NCBI GenBank assembly: GCA_035293845.1
Contig: DATGMB010000079.1
Location: 1 to 23,795, forward strand
Source of the DNA: DATGMB01 sp035293845
Lineage (GTDB): Bacteria; Acidobacteriota; Terriglobia; Bryobacterales; Bryobacteraceae
DNA: 23,795 nucleotides
Direction of reading: 5' to 3'
Every line of letters starts with the position of its first letter. Within the stretch, counting starts at the first letter, position 1. This document shows positions 15,359-22,503 of the stretch, piece after piece. The notes beneath the pieces were generated by a model. That model saw only the letters and a program-made list of their open reading frames with translations, was not told the origin of the DNA and did no database searches. The translations under genes were made by a program, and so were the position numbers.

Positions 15359-15377
15359 GGTTCACCGCCGGTGAACC
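15359..15377. promoter_or_regulatory. Perfect 19-bp palindrome upstream of the secreted propeller gene
   Basis: GGTTCACCG, one central C, then CGGTGAACC form a perfect dyad in the 223-bp gap between the kinase stop (15243) and the start at 15467. It lies about 90 bp upstream of the start codon and has no T run, so it looks more like an operator for a dimeric regulator than a terminator. The rest of the gap (15244-15466) has several GC-rich partial repeats, such as GGCGCCGGAAAGGCGC at 15293, but no recognisable riboswitch and no promoter I can assign. Confidence 0.45.
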
Positions 15378-15466
15378 ATCCGGCAATCCGAAAGACCCGC
15401 AGCGGCGCCGCTCGACTGTTCCGCGCCTGCCGGTCGAGAGTTCATTTCGCTTGAAGGAGAAAACGC

Positions 15467-16543
15467 ATGAAAACGCAACTGAGCGCTCTGGCGGCAGCCG
15501 CGATGCTGTCCGCTCTTCCGTCCGCCGCGCAGGCGGTCAAACCGTTATTTCCGCTGGCCCCTCCCGTGGTGTCCACCATTCCTGCCAACGGGGACGTGAA
15601 CCCGTACGGCGTGGCGTTTGTGCCGCGCGGTGTGCTCCCGGGCGGCCTGCTCGAACCGAACGACATTCTCGTCTCGAACTTCAATAACGCCCAGAACCTG
15701 CAGGGCACCGGAACGACGATCATCCGGGTGTCTGCGCATAACGGCCCATCCACGTTCTTCCAGGGCCAGCCAGGGCTCGGACTGACCGCGGCTCTCGCGG
15801 TGCTCCGCAACGGCGTGGTCCTGGTGGGCAACCTGCCGACGACGGACGGCACGTCCAACACCGCGAGGCCCGGATCGCTCCTGGTCATCGACCGCAACGG
15901 CAAACTGCTCGGCGCGCTGGCGGATCCCAACCTGATCGACGGACCGTGGGGGATGGCCGTGCTCGACGAGGGCAATGCCGCGGCCGTATTTATCAGCAAC
16001 GTCCTGAGCGGAACGATCACGCGGCTGGAGCTCGTGATCTCCGATAACGGCGAATCGGTGACGGTCCGCCGCGCGACGCAGATCGGCTCGGGATTCGCGC
16101 ACCGCACCGATCCCGCAGCGCTCGTGCTCGGGCCCTCGGGGCTGGCTTTCGACGCCGCGAATGACGTCCTCTACGTGGCAGACTCGGACGACAACACCAT
16201 CTACGCCATCCCGAATGCCGCGACCCTGACCGGCAGCGCCGGAACCGGCACGCCGGTCTATCATGACGCCGTTCACCTGCACGGGCCGCTCGACCTGGCG
16301 CTGGCCCCGAACGGCCACCTGCTGGTGGCGAATAGCGACGGCTCGAACGCGGATCCCAACCAACCCAGTGAGCTCGCCGAATTCACGGTGCAGGGGCAGT
16401 TCGTCGCGCAGTTTCCGATCGATCCCAACAACGGCGGCGCGTTCGGACTGGCGGTCTCCCCGCTCGGCGCTGGCGGCCTCCGCGTTGCGGCGGTGGACGA
16501 TAACGCCAACACGCTGACGGTGTGGGGCGTGCCGCTGAACTGA
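15467..16543 (+). CDS. Secreted NHL-type beta-propeller protein
   Basis: A 358-residue exported protein. GAAGGAG lies shortly before the ATG, and a classical signal peptide follows (residues 1-23, cut after AQA). The mature protein has repeated blades of the NHL/SMP-30-like kind: NPYGVAFVP, DILVSNFNN, GLTAALAVLRNGVVLVGN, GPWGMAVLDEGNAAAVFISN, GPSGLAFDAANDVLYVADSDDNTIYAI, GPLDLALAPNGHLLVANSDG and GAFGLAVSP. About six blades fit the length. No catalytic triad or metal cluster stands out, so the role is open: extracellular binding, or a lactonase/oxidase-like activity. It is a single transcription unit, ending at the strong hairpin at 16565-16591. Confidence 0.85.
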   Translation: MKTQLSALAAAAMLSALPSAAQAVKPLFPLAPPVVSTIPANGDVNPYGVAFVPRGVLPGGLLEPNDILVSNFNNAQNLQGTGTTIIRVSAHNGPSTFFQGQPGLGLTAALAVLRNGVVLVGNLPTTDGTSNTARPGSLLVIDRNGKLLGALADPNLIDGPWGMAVLDEGNAAAVFISNVLSGTITRLELVISDNGESVTVRRATQIGSGFAHRTDPAALVLGPSGLAFDAANDVLYVADSDDNTIYAIPNAATLTGSAGTGTPVYHDAVHLHGPLDLALAPNGHLLVANSDGSNADPNQPSELAEFTVQGQFVAQFPIDPNNGGAFGLAVSPLGAGGLRVAAVDDNANTLTVWGVPLN

Positions 16544-16564
16544 ACCTGCGGAATGGCGAAACCG

Positions 16565-16591
16565 GGCGGCGGGAAGTCACTTCCCGCCGCC
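16565..16591 (+). terminator. Strong hairpin terminator after the NHL propeller gene
   Basis: GGCGGCGGGAAG (16565-16576) and its exact complement (16580-16591) form a 12-bp GC-rich stem with a 3-nt loop, starting 21 bp past the stop codon. It is followed by TGTCATTTTCTT, an interrupted T tract. The position and shape fit an intrinsic terminator. Confidence 0.75.
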
Positions 16592-16644
16592 TGTCATTTT
16601 CTTGGGTGAAACCGGGGTACGATACAGGCCAGGAGGAACGCAGC

Positions 16645-17469
16645 GTGCTCCGGATCTCTCTTGGTCTGGTCCTTGCCGCGGCGGCGTGGGCGCAGCCCGC
16701 GGCCGAACGTTCGACCTTCGAGGTAGCCTCGGTCAAGCGGTCGGCGAAGCAGGGAATGACCACCAGAATGTCGGGCGGCCCGGGGACGAGTGACCCGGGG
16801 CGGTTCAGGGCCACTAACGCCGAATTGAGCATGCTCGTGATGCGCGCTTATGGCATCCAATACGACCAGCTTATAGGACCGGCGTGGATGGACAAGACTC
16901 AATTCGACATCGCCGCCAACGTCCCGCCCGGAACAACTTCAGAGGAACTCCGGAAAATGTTGCAGAACCTGCTGGCGGAGCGTTTTCGGATGCAGGTGCA
17001 TCGGGAGACGCGCGTGCTGCCGGTCTACGAATTGACGGTGGCGAAGAACGGGCCGAAGCTGAAGCGGGCGGCCGAAGGCAGCGGCACTGACGATTTCGTT
17101 CCAGGCAGCGGGCCCCGCCCGATGGACCGCGACAACTTTCCCATCCTGCCGCCTGGCCGGTCGAATATCGCCTGCCGGTATGGCCCGGATGGCGGCCGAT
17201 GCACCTTCCGCAAGGTGAGCGTGGAAGTATTGGCCCAGAGACTGAGCGGTCCCACGATGGCCGGCGTCGGCCGCCGCGTCGTCGACAAGACAGGCCTCAC
17301 CGGTGCGTACGACTTTACGCTCTACTTCCGACCCAATGAGGGGCCTGAGAGCGACGCTCCCGGTATCGAACAGGCAGTCCAGGAGCAGCTTGGCCTGAAG
17401 TTAATTTCATCCAAGGCCTCCATCGACATGCTGGTAATCGACCACGCCGAGCCCCCCGTCCAAAACTGA
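16645..17469 (+). CDS. Secreted TIGR03435 family protein
   Basis: A 274-residue exported protein of a family abundant in Solibacter-like Acidobacteria and without known function. The GTG at 16645 is chosen because AGGAGG lies 8 nt upstream and the signal peptide (LRISLGLVLAAAAWAQ) follows at once; the frame extending upstream would run through the terminator hairpin. Family hallmarks, in order, are STFEVASVK, the LSMLVMRAYG-x-x-YDQLIGP segment, W-x-D-x-x-x-FDI, LRKMLQNLLAERF, the YEL-x-x-AKNGPKL strand, RRVVDKTGLTGAYDF and EQLGLKL, with ASIDMLVIDHAEP at the end. No cysteine pair or catalytic motif is obvious. It is monocistronic by layout, convergent with the histidine kinase gene 40 bp away. 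Confidence 0.88.
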   Translation: MLRISLGLVLAAAAWAQPAAERSTFEVASVKRSAKQGMTTRMSGGPGTSDPGRFRATNAELSMLVMRAYGIQYDQLIGPAWMDKTQFDIAANVPPGTTSEELRKMLQNLLAERFRMQVHRETRVLPVYELTVAKNGPKLKRAAEGSGTDDFVPGSGPRPMDRDNFPILPPGRSNIACRYGPDGGRCTFRKVSVEVLAQRLSGPTMAGVGRRVVDKTGLTGAYDFTLYFRPNEGPESDAPGIEQAVQEQLGLKLISSKASIDMLVIDHAEPPVQN

Positions 17470-17509
17470 TGGACGGTGCCGCGGTGATCCACCGGGATGG
17501 GCGCGTGCG

Positions 17510-18835
17510 CTACTTCGGCAGGGTCACGGTAAACGTGCTCCCCGCTTCCGGCCGCGATTCGACCTCGACCGCGCCGCGGTGGGATTCGGCGATCCATTTG
17601 ACAATGGCGAGCCCGAGGCCGAAACCGCCGGGCGACGCGGCGGCGGCGCGGGAGCGGGCTCTATCGGCGCGGAAGAAGCGCTCGAAGACGTGCGGCATGG
17701 CGTCGCCGGGGATGCCGATGCCGGTGTCGGCGATGCGCAGGCGGACGCCGGCCGGCTGCGCCTCGACCTCGGCGGTGACGCGGCCGCCCGATGGCGTGTA
17801 GCGGATGGCGTTGTCGAGCAGGTTGACGACCAGGCGGCGGAGCAGGTCTTCGTCGCCCGCGAAGGGGACGTCGGCGGGCGCGCGGCATTCGACCGCGATG
17901 CCTTTGGCTGCGGCCAGCGCCTGCACCGACCGGCAGCAATCGGCGACCAGGTCGTTGAAATAGAAATCGCGGACCTGGAGCGTGACGCGGCCGGCATCGG
18001 CGCGGGCAAGGTTCAGCAGGTCTTCGACGAGCCGCGAGAGGCGGCGGGATTCGTCCAGGATGACGGCGAGCGCCTCGCGGTACTCGGCGGGCGGGCGCTC
18101 CCTGGCGAGCGCGACATCGGCTTCGCCGCGAATGACGGCGAGCGGCGTGCGAAGCTCGTGCGAGGCATCGGCGACGAAGCGGCGCATGCTCTCGAAGGAC
18201 TGGTCGAGGCGGGCGAGCAGCTCGTTGAACGAATCGGCGAGGCCGGCGAGCTCGCGCGCGGCGGCGCCGATCTCGAGCCGCCGGTCGAGGCTGCTGCCGG
18301 TGATGCGGTGGGCCTGCGCGGCCATCGATTCGAGCGGGCGCAGGTTGCGCTTCACCATGAAGTAACCGCCCAGGCCGGCGAGTCCGAGAAACAGCGGCAG
18401 GCCGATGAAGATCACGCCGCGGACGATGGCGAGCGGATCGGCAATGGAATCGAGCGGGGCGGCGGCGACGATCTGGAACGCGGCGCCGCGCGACGTGACG
18501 GTGCGGGTCACGCGACGGCTGCGCGAAGCCTCGGGCAGGGGGCCGCTCGCCGAAAGCAGCGCGCCTTCGCGATAGATCGCGAGAACGCCCGTCTGGAAGC
18601 GGACCTCGGAGGTGACTTCGCGGGCCGCCTGCAGGATATCGCCGTGCGACTCGCCGATTTCGTCGGGCAGAAGCGTGGCGGCGGTGGCGGCTTCGCTGGC
18701 GAGCATATCGTCGAGCCGCGCTTCGAGCGAGCGCGAAAGCACGGTGTAGACGAACAGTCCGAAGCCGGCGAACAGGATGGCGAACAGGGCGAGATACCAC
18801 GCGGTGAGACGGAACCGCAGCGTGCCGCTACTCAT
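17510..18835 (-). CDS. Sensor histidine kinase with HAMP domain
   Basis: A 441-residue membrane kinase of the EnvZ/QseC/CusS layout. TM1 is about 13-32, a periplasmic loop about 33-138, TM2 about 139-161, then HAMP (about 162-212). HisKA has VADASHELRTPL with H226. The ATPase domain has an N box LLDNAIRYTP (N332), G1 box DTGIGIP (360-366), F box FERFFRAD and G2 box GFGLGLAI (394-401). All catalytic elements are present. The ATG overlaps the regulator's end by 8 bp, with GGAG in the regulator's final codons as the likely ribosome site, so the pair is translationally coupled. The periplasmic loop is short and lacks recognisable ligand motifs; envelope stress, metal or antibiotic sensing are all possible. 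Confidence 0.95.
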   Translation of the reverse strand: MSSGTLRFRLTAWYLALFAILFAGFGLFVYTVLSRSLEARLDDMLASEAATAATLLPDEIGESHGDILQAAREVTSEVRFQTGVLAIYREGALLSASGPLPEASRSRRVTRTVTSRGAAFQIVAAAPLDSIADPLAIVRGVIFIGLPLFLGLAGLGGYFMVKRNLRPLESMAAQAHRITGSSLDRRLEIGAAARELAGLADSFNELLARLDQSFESMRRFVADASHELRTPLAVIRGEADVALARERPPAEYREALAVILDESRRLSRLVEDLLNLARADAGRVTLQVRDFYFNDLVADCCRSVQALAAAKGIAVECRAPADVPFAGDEDLLRRLVVNLLDNAIRYTPSGGRVTAEVEAQPAGVRLRIADTGIGIPGDAMPHVFERFFRADRARSRAAAASPGGFGLGLAIVKWIAESHRGAVEVESRPEAGSTFTVTLPK

Positions 18836-19517
18836 GGGGCGCTCCGTGCTGCGCGGTAAGGATGTAGCCTTCGCCGCGGCGGGTGTGGATCAGGCGCGGA
18901 TTGGCGCCGGCGTCGATTTTGGCGCGGAGGCGCTTGACGTAGACGTCGATGATATTGGAGAGCGGGTCGAAGGCATCGTCCCAGACGTGCTGCGCGATCT
19001 GCTCGCGGCCGACCACGCGGTCCTGGTTGAGGACGAGGAATTCGAGCAGGGCGTATTCCTTGGCGGTGAGACTGATGCGGCGGCCGCCGCGAATCACGGC
19101 GTGGCTGGCGGTATCGAGCGTGAGGTCGGCGATCTGGGCCACGGGCGGGCGGAGGGCGGCGCCGCGGCGCAGCAGGGCGCGCAGGCGAGCGAGGAGCTCC
19201 TTGAAGTCGAAGGGCTTGACGAGGTAGTCGTCGGCCCCGGCGTCGAGGCCGCGCACGCGGTCGTCGACCGCGTCGCGGGCCGTCAGCATGAGGATCGGCA
19301 CGCGGGAGCCCGTGGCGCGCAGCTCGCGGCACACGGCGTAGCCATCCTTGCGGGGGAGCATGATATCGAGGATGACGAGATCGTAGTCGTTGACGGAGGC
19401 GAGGTACACGGCCTGCTCGCCGTCGGAGGCGGTGTCGACGGCGTAGGCCTCGTCGCGCAGGCCGCGGGCGAGGAAGCCGGCGACGCGCGGATCGTCTTCG
19501 ATGAGCAGCAGGCGCAC
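18828..19517 (-). CDS. OmpR/PhoB-family response regulator
   Basis: A 229-residue regulator. The GTG at 19517 gives the canonical start VRLLLIEDD; frames extended to 19619 would overlap the divergent creatininase-like gene and add unrelated residues. The receiver domain (1 to about 118) has E7-D8-D9, phospho-acceptor D51 in LVILDIMLP, T79 and K101 in YLVKPF. The winged-helix effector domain (about 128-225) has the LTAKEYALLEFLVLNQDRVVGREQI and NIIDVYVKRLRAKID segments, ending RGEGYIL. It forms an operon with the kinase behind it. With only 53 bp to the divergent creatininase-like gene, it may regulate that promoter and its own. Confidence 0.94.
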   Translation of the reverse strand: MRLLLIEDDPRVAGFLARGLRDEAYAVDTASDGEQAVYLASVNDYDLVILDIMLPRKDGYAVCRELRATGSRVPILMLTARDAVDDRVRGLDAGADDYLVKPFDFKELLARLRALLRRGAALRPPVAQIADLTLDTASHAVIRGGRRISLTAKEYALLEFLVLNQDRVVGREQIAQHVWDDAFDPLSNIIDVYVKRLRAKIDAGANPRLIHTRRGEGYILTAQHGAPHE

Positions 19518-19570
19518 GCTAGTCCCATTGTATCGGCCCTGTGATATGCTTCCGTTCCTGGAGGTGGGGA
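19518..19570. promoter_or_regulatory. Short divergent region: two-component operon and creatininase-like gene
   Basis: Both transcription units must start within or near these 53 bp. On the minus strand GATACAAT (about 19528-19535) is a fair -10 candidate, but it lies so close to the GTG start that the message would be nearly leaderless. On the plus strand GTGATATGCT is a possible -10, with GGAGGTGGGG before the ATG as the ribosome site. I see no clear operator repeat for the regulator. Confidence 0.35.
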
Positions 19571-20389
19571 ATGCGCTGGATAACCATCGGCGCGCTGGCC
19601 CTGTTCGCGGCGGCCGCATACGCGCAGACCAAAGCGTCCGCGGTCGATTTCGAGATGATGACGTGGCCCGAGGTCAAGAAGGCGATGGCCGAGGGGAAGA
19701 CCACGGCGCTGGTGTATAACGGCGGGACGGAGCAGCGCGGTCCGCAAAACGTCAACGGCGGCCACACCCTGATGGGCCACGCGACCGTGATCGCGATCGC
19801 GGAGAAGCTGGGCAATGCCATAGCCGCGCCGGTGCTGCCGTACTCGGTGAACAACGCGAATCCCAACCTGCCGGGGACCATCGGGCTGACCGCGCCGCTC
19901 TTCGAGGCGATCAACGAGCAGGTGGCGGAGCAGTTGATCAAAAACGGATTTAAGAATGTGGTGCTGATGGGCGATCACGGGGGCGGGCAGAAGGAGCTGG
20001 CCGAGGTCGCGAAAAAGCTGAGCGCGAAATACGAGCCGCAGCACATCCGCGTGGTCTATTGCGGCGACGTTTACGAAAAGGCGAACGCCGATTTCGATCA
20101 GTGGCTGGCGGCGAACGGGTACCCCTTGAGCTCGCACGCCGGCATTCCGGACACCTCCGAAATGCTCTATTTGGGCGGCGACAAGGGCTGGGTGCGCAAG
20201 GCGGAGATCTCGAACGCGCTCGGCGACCCGATGCGCAAGCCCGGCGAGCCGCGCGATCCGAACGCGAAGCGCGTCAACAACGGCATTCAGGGCGACGCGC
20301 GGCGCTCGACGGCCGAGCTGGGGAAGAGGATCTTCGAGATGAAGGTGGATTACGCGGTCAAGCAGATTCACGAACTGCTGGGTGAATAG
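19571..20389 (+). CDS. Exported creatininase-like amidohydrolase
   Basis: A 272-residue protein of the creatininase fold. The start at 19571 has GGAGG about 8 nt upstream; residues 1-18 are a signal peptide ending AYA. The first motif, usually G-x-x-E-Q-H/N-G-P-H, reads GGTEQRGPQ (E54, R56, Q59), so two expected histidine positions are replaced. H65 and H70 follow in NGGHTLMGH. The later MGDHGGGQ segment keeps H136, and HAGIPDTSEMLY (H179) matches the HAG-x-x-E/D-TS element. A binuclear metal site of altered composition is possible, or loss of activity. Family members cut cyclic or linear amides such as creatinine or formamides. It is followed 8 bp later by the VOC gene, probably in one operon. 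Confidence 0.85.
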   Translation: MRWITIGALALFAAAAYAQTKASAVDFEMMTWPEVKKAMAEGKTTALVYNGGTEQRGPQNVNGGHTLMGHATVIAIAEKLGNAIAAPVLPYSVNNANPNLPGTIGLTAPLFEAINEQVAEQLIKNGFKNVVLMGDHGGGQKELAEVAKKLSAKYEPQHIRVVYCGDVYEKANADFDQWLAANGYPLSSHAGIPDTSEMLYLGGDKGWVRKAEISNALGDPMRKPGEPRDPNAKRVNNGIQGDARRSTAELGKRIFEMKVDYAVKQIHELLGE

Positions 20390-20397
20390 GAGGAGCC

Positions 20398-20880
20398 ATG
20401 GAAAGCATCGTTGCCAGACTGTTGAACGACTTCGAGCGCGGCAGAATGAACCGCCGTCAGCTCATCCAGAGCATTGCCGCCGCAGCCGCCGTGGCCGGGG
20501 CGTCGCAGGCTGCGCCGGCCGAGGGGACCGGCTTCAAGGCCGTTACCGTGAACCATATCTCCTACCAGGTTGCGGATTATGCCAAGACACGCGACTTTTA
20601 TGTGGACTTGTTGGGGATGAAAGTATCGCAGGACAACGGCCGCCAGTGTTATCTCTCCTTCGGCGATACGTTCCTGCTACCGCGCAACGCGCGCTCCGGC
20701 GTGCAGACGCCGCGGGTGGATCACATCGCGTATACCATCGAGTCCTGGGACCAGAAGGCGGTCAAAGCGGAGCTCGACCGGCGCGGTTTGACGGCGCGGG
20801 AAGACACCGTCAACAGCTATCACGTGAAGGACCCGGACGGGTTCGACCTGCAGATCAGCGGCAAGGAAATGAAGGCGTGA
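20398..20880 (+). CDS. Exported VOC-fold (glyoxalase/dioxygenase-like) protein
   Basis: A 160-residue protein with GGAGGAG just before the ATG. An N-terminal segment (1-40) carries MNRRQLIQSIAAAAAVAGASQA, resembling a twin-arginine leader with a long n-region; ATG at residue 17 is an alternative start. A single VOC domain (about 47-156) shows paired beta-alpha-beta-beta-beta units: VNHISYQVADYAKTRDFYVDLLGMKV and VDHIAYTIESWDQKAVKAELDRRGL, ending YHVKDPDGFDLQISG. Metal ligands expected in active enzymes would be H53, an acidic residue, H109 and a final Glu. The last position is Q152, so metal binding may be altered. Substrate unknown. It lies 8 bp after the creatininase-like gene. Confidence 0.85.
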   Translation: MESIVARLLNDFERGRMNRRQLIQSIAAAAAVAGASQAAPAEGTGFKAVTVNHISYQVADYAKTRDFYVDLLGMKVSQDNGRQCYLSFGDTFLLPRNARSGVQTPRVDHIAYTIESWDQKAVKAELDRRGLTAREDTVNSYHVKDPDGFDLQISGKEMKA

Positions 20881-20889
20881 AGGGCGCCG

Positions 20890-20908
20890 GCCGCGCATGA
20901 TGCGCGGC
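20890..20908 (+). terminator. Palindromic hairpin downstream of the VOC gene
   Basis: GCCGCGCAT, one G, then ATGCGCGGC make a perfect 19-bp dyad starting 9 bp after the VOC stop codon. No T run follows (TCGGGAAATTAC), so it is at best a weak or Rho-assisted terminator. It lies in the convergent gap (20881-20991) with the cytochrome gene. Confidence 0.4.
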
Positions 20909-20972
20909 TCGGGAAATTACATCCCTGAAGAATCAATTACTTGCGGGGATTGGCGGCGCATTCTGCGCGGAA

Positions 20973-20990
20973 GGCCGGGCGTGCCCGGCC
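20973..20990 (-). repeat. GGCCGGGC palindrome, second copy
   Basis: GGCCGGGC (20973-20980) and GCCCGGCC (20983-20990) form an 8-bp perfect stem with a 2-nt spacer. It begins 1 bp after the stop codon of the cytochrome gene on the minus strand. The core is the same as the hairpin at 4254-4274. It may be a transcript end or a small dispersed palindrome. Confidence 0.5.
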
Positions 20991-20991
20991 C

Positions 20992-21360
20992 CTACTGGGC
21001 CTTTGGCTCGGGCGCGGTTTTCGGCTCCGCTTCGCCGCGATGGCAGGTGTAGCAGGAAACGTGCATTTTGCCATCGGGAAACTGCTTGTTGATTTCCGCC
21101 GCCATCTGGATCATGTGGCGCGCGGTTTCCTTTTTGGGATTCTCGTCGCTCGCGAAATTGCCGGCCTCGTGGCAGTAACTGCACTGCACGCCCAGCCCGA
21201 CGGTGAAGGTGCGCATGATCTGGCGCACCTCGGCGCCGCTTTTGACCTTCAGCACCTTGAGGTTGGTGGGGTCGGGCGGCGGCTGCTTCTTCTCCTGCTT
21301 GGGCTGGCTCTCCTGAGCCCAGGCGGCAAGGCCTAACAGCAACAGCATCGCGAAACGCAT
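20992..21360 (-). CDS. Small exported c-type cytochrome with two CxxCH motifs
   Basis: A 122-residue exported protein. A signal peptide (1-15, MRFAMLLLLGLAAWA) is followed by a Pro/Lys/Gln-rich linker (17-32) and a compact domain with CSYCH (60-64) and CYTCHRG (103-109). The segment between them, FASDENPKKETARHMIQMAAEINKQF, is typical of acidobacterial cytochromes resembling the photosynthetic reaction-centre cytochrome subunit (PF02276 type), where methionines serve as axial ligands. Two covalently bound haems in the periplasm are expected, so it probably shuttles electrons. No Shine-Dalgarno is evident; the start is 12 bp past the stop of the CxxCH lipoprotein, so translation probably depends on the upstream gene. 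Confidence 0.92.
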   Translation of the reverse strand: MRFAMLLLLGLAAWAQESQPKQEKKQPPPDPTNLKVLKVKSGAEVRQIMRTFTVGLGVQCSYCHEAGNFASDENPKKETARHMIQMAAEINKQFPDGKMHVSCYTCHRGEAEPKTAPEPKAQ

Positions 21361-21372
21361 TGGGACATCATA

Positions 21373-22503
21373 CTACCGGGCGCTGGCCGGCGGGAGCGGG
21401 ACGCCCGGTTTGGTGTCGCGCAAAATTTCCGCCACGGCCTCGCGGTCTTCGGCACGCATCAACGCGAAGGCGCGCTTCCAGATGCGTTCGCGGAGGGCGG
21501 CGGGCAGCGCGTCGAATGCCGGGCTGTAGACCATGTAGCTCAAGGGATAGCGGAAGAGGCGCTTTTGGAGATCGAAATCGCGCAGCGACCGGCCGCGGCG
21601 GTCGCGCGGGCCGCGTGCGGGAAAGGTCCTGGTGAAGGTCGAGACGCCTTCGATGGGCTCGGGCAGCGGGACCTCGTCGGCGAAGGTCATGTAGCGGGCG
21701 AGGGCGTCGAGCTCGGCATCCGGCACGGCGCCCGCGCGCGCGGCCCAGTGGATTCGCGTGATGAGGTTGATCATCTGGGTCTGGTGCTCGAAGGTCATGA
21801 GCGCGACGATGTCGCTGACCGGGGAGAGATAGCCGGCGGCGTCGAATTTGGTCACCAGCGAGGCGAGGTTGCGTTCGCCGGTGAGGACGCGCGGCTCGGC
21901 GGGATCGAGCGCCACGGCGTTGGCGCGGTCCTTCTGCTCTCCGTGGAGGGCGTTGACGTACCAGCCTCCCCAGCGGTCGGCGAAGGGCGTGCGGTGGTCC
22001 GTGATGATGGCGGCGTCGCGCGAAGGAAAGCCGCGGGCATTGGGAAAGACCGAGCCGACGTACAGTCCCGCTACGCCGGACGTGGCCGGGCCGTAGTGGC
22101 AGTGCAGGCATTCCTCGCCGTGCAGCTTGAAGTGGCCGCCCTCGTGGAGGGTGTAGAAGACGACGCCCTGCCGCGGATCGAGCGCGGCGACTTCGGTTTC
22201 ATTGCCTCCGCGCACCCAGCCGACCGCCACCTCGTCATTGAAATAGATGGCGCGAGGATTGCGCGGGCCGATCACGGGAGCCTGGAAGCTGGTCTTCGAG
22301 AACACCAGCATCTGGGAATCGATGGGAATGTGCAGGGCTTCGAGCAGCCCGGCCAGATCGTGGATTTTGCCGCCGGCGAGGCGGCTGACGGCGGTGTCGA
22401 ACGGTGCGTGCTGCGGGTTCGCGAGGTTCGCGGGATAGATCTGCTGCGCGCAACCGGCCGCCGTCAGCAAAAACAAGAGGGCGGACGCGGCACGCAGGGG
22501 CAT
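21373..22503 (-). CDS. Predicted lipoprotein with a single CxxCH haem motif
   Basis: A 376-residue protein. The leader ends LTAAGC (C18), a good lipobox, so it should be membrane-anchored in the periplasm. The domain shows SQMLVFSKTSFQ, RAIYFNDEVAVGWV, VVFYTLHEGG and ECLHCHYG (C132, C135, H136), the one predicted haem-binding site. A mostly helical C-terminal half follows, including FEHQTQMINLITR and LARYMTFADE. I have seen this layout as uncharacterised cytochrome-like proteins in Acidobacteria and Planctomycetes. It looks like a redox protein, but the reaction is unknown. The ATG shares one base with the TIGR03435 stop (TGATG), so expression is coupled to that gene. Confidence 0.85.
   Translation of the reverse strand: MPLRAASALLFLLTAAGCAQQIYPANLANPQHAPFDTAVSRLAGGKIHDLAGLLEALHIPIDSQMLVFSKTSFQAPVIGPRNPRAIYFNDEVAVGWVRGGNETEVAALDPRQGVVFYTLHEGGHFKLHGEECLHCHYGPATSGVAGLYVGSVFPNARGFPSRDAAIITDHRTPFADRWGGWYVNALHGEQKDRANAVALDPAEPRVLTGERNLASLVTKFDAAGYLSPVSDIVALMTFEHQTQMINLITRIHWAARAGAVPDAELDALARYMTFADEVPLPEPIEGVSTFTRTFPARGPRDRRGRSLRDFDLQKRLFRYPLSYMVYSPAFDALPAALRERIWKRAFALMRAEDREAVAEILRDTKPGVPLPPASAR

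Noticed and set aside
15244..15466. Cobalamin- or FMN-type riboswitch before the NHL propeller gene
   Set aside because: Some GGTGA- and GGGAA-like pieces are present, but the conserved B12 box and the FMN core motifs are absent, and the downstream product has no link to vitamins.
19518..19619. Extended N-terminus of the OmpR-type regulator
   Set aside because: It would overlap the divergent creatininase-like gene and its ribosome site; the receiver fold begins exactly at the GTG at 19517.
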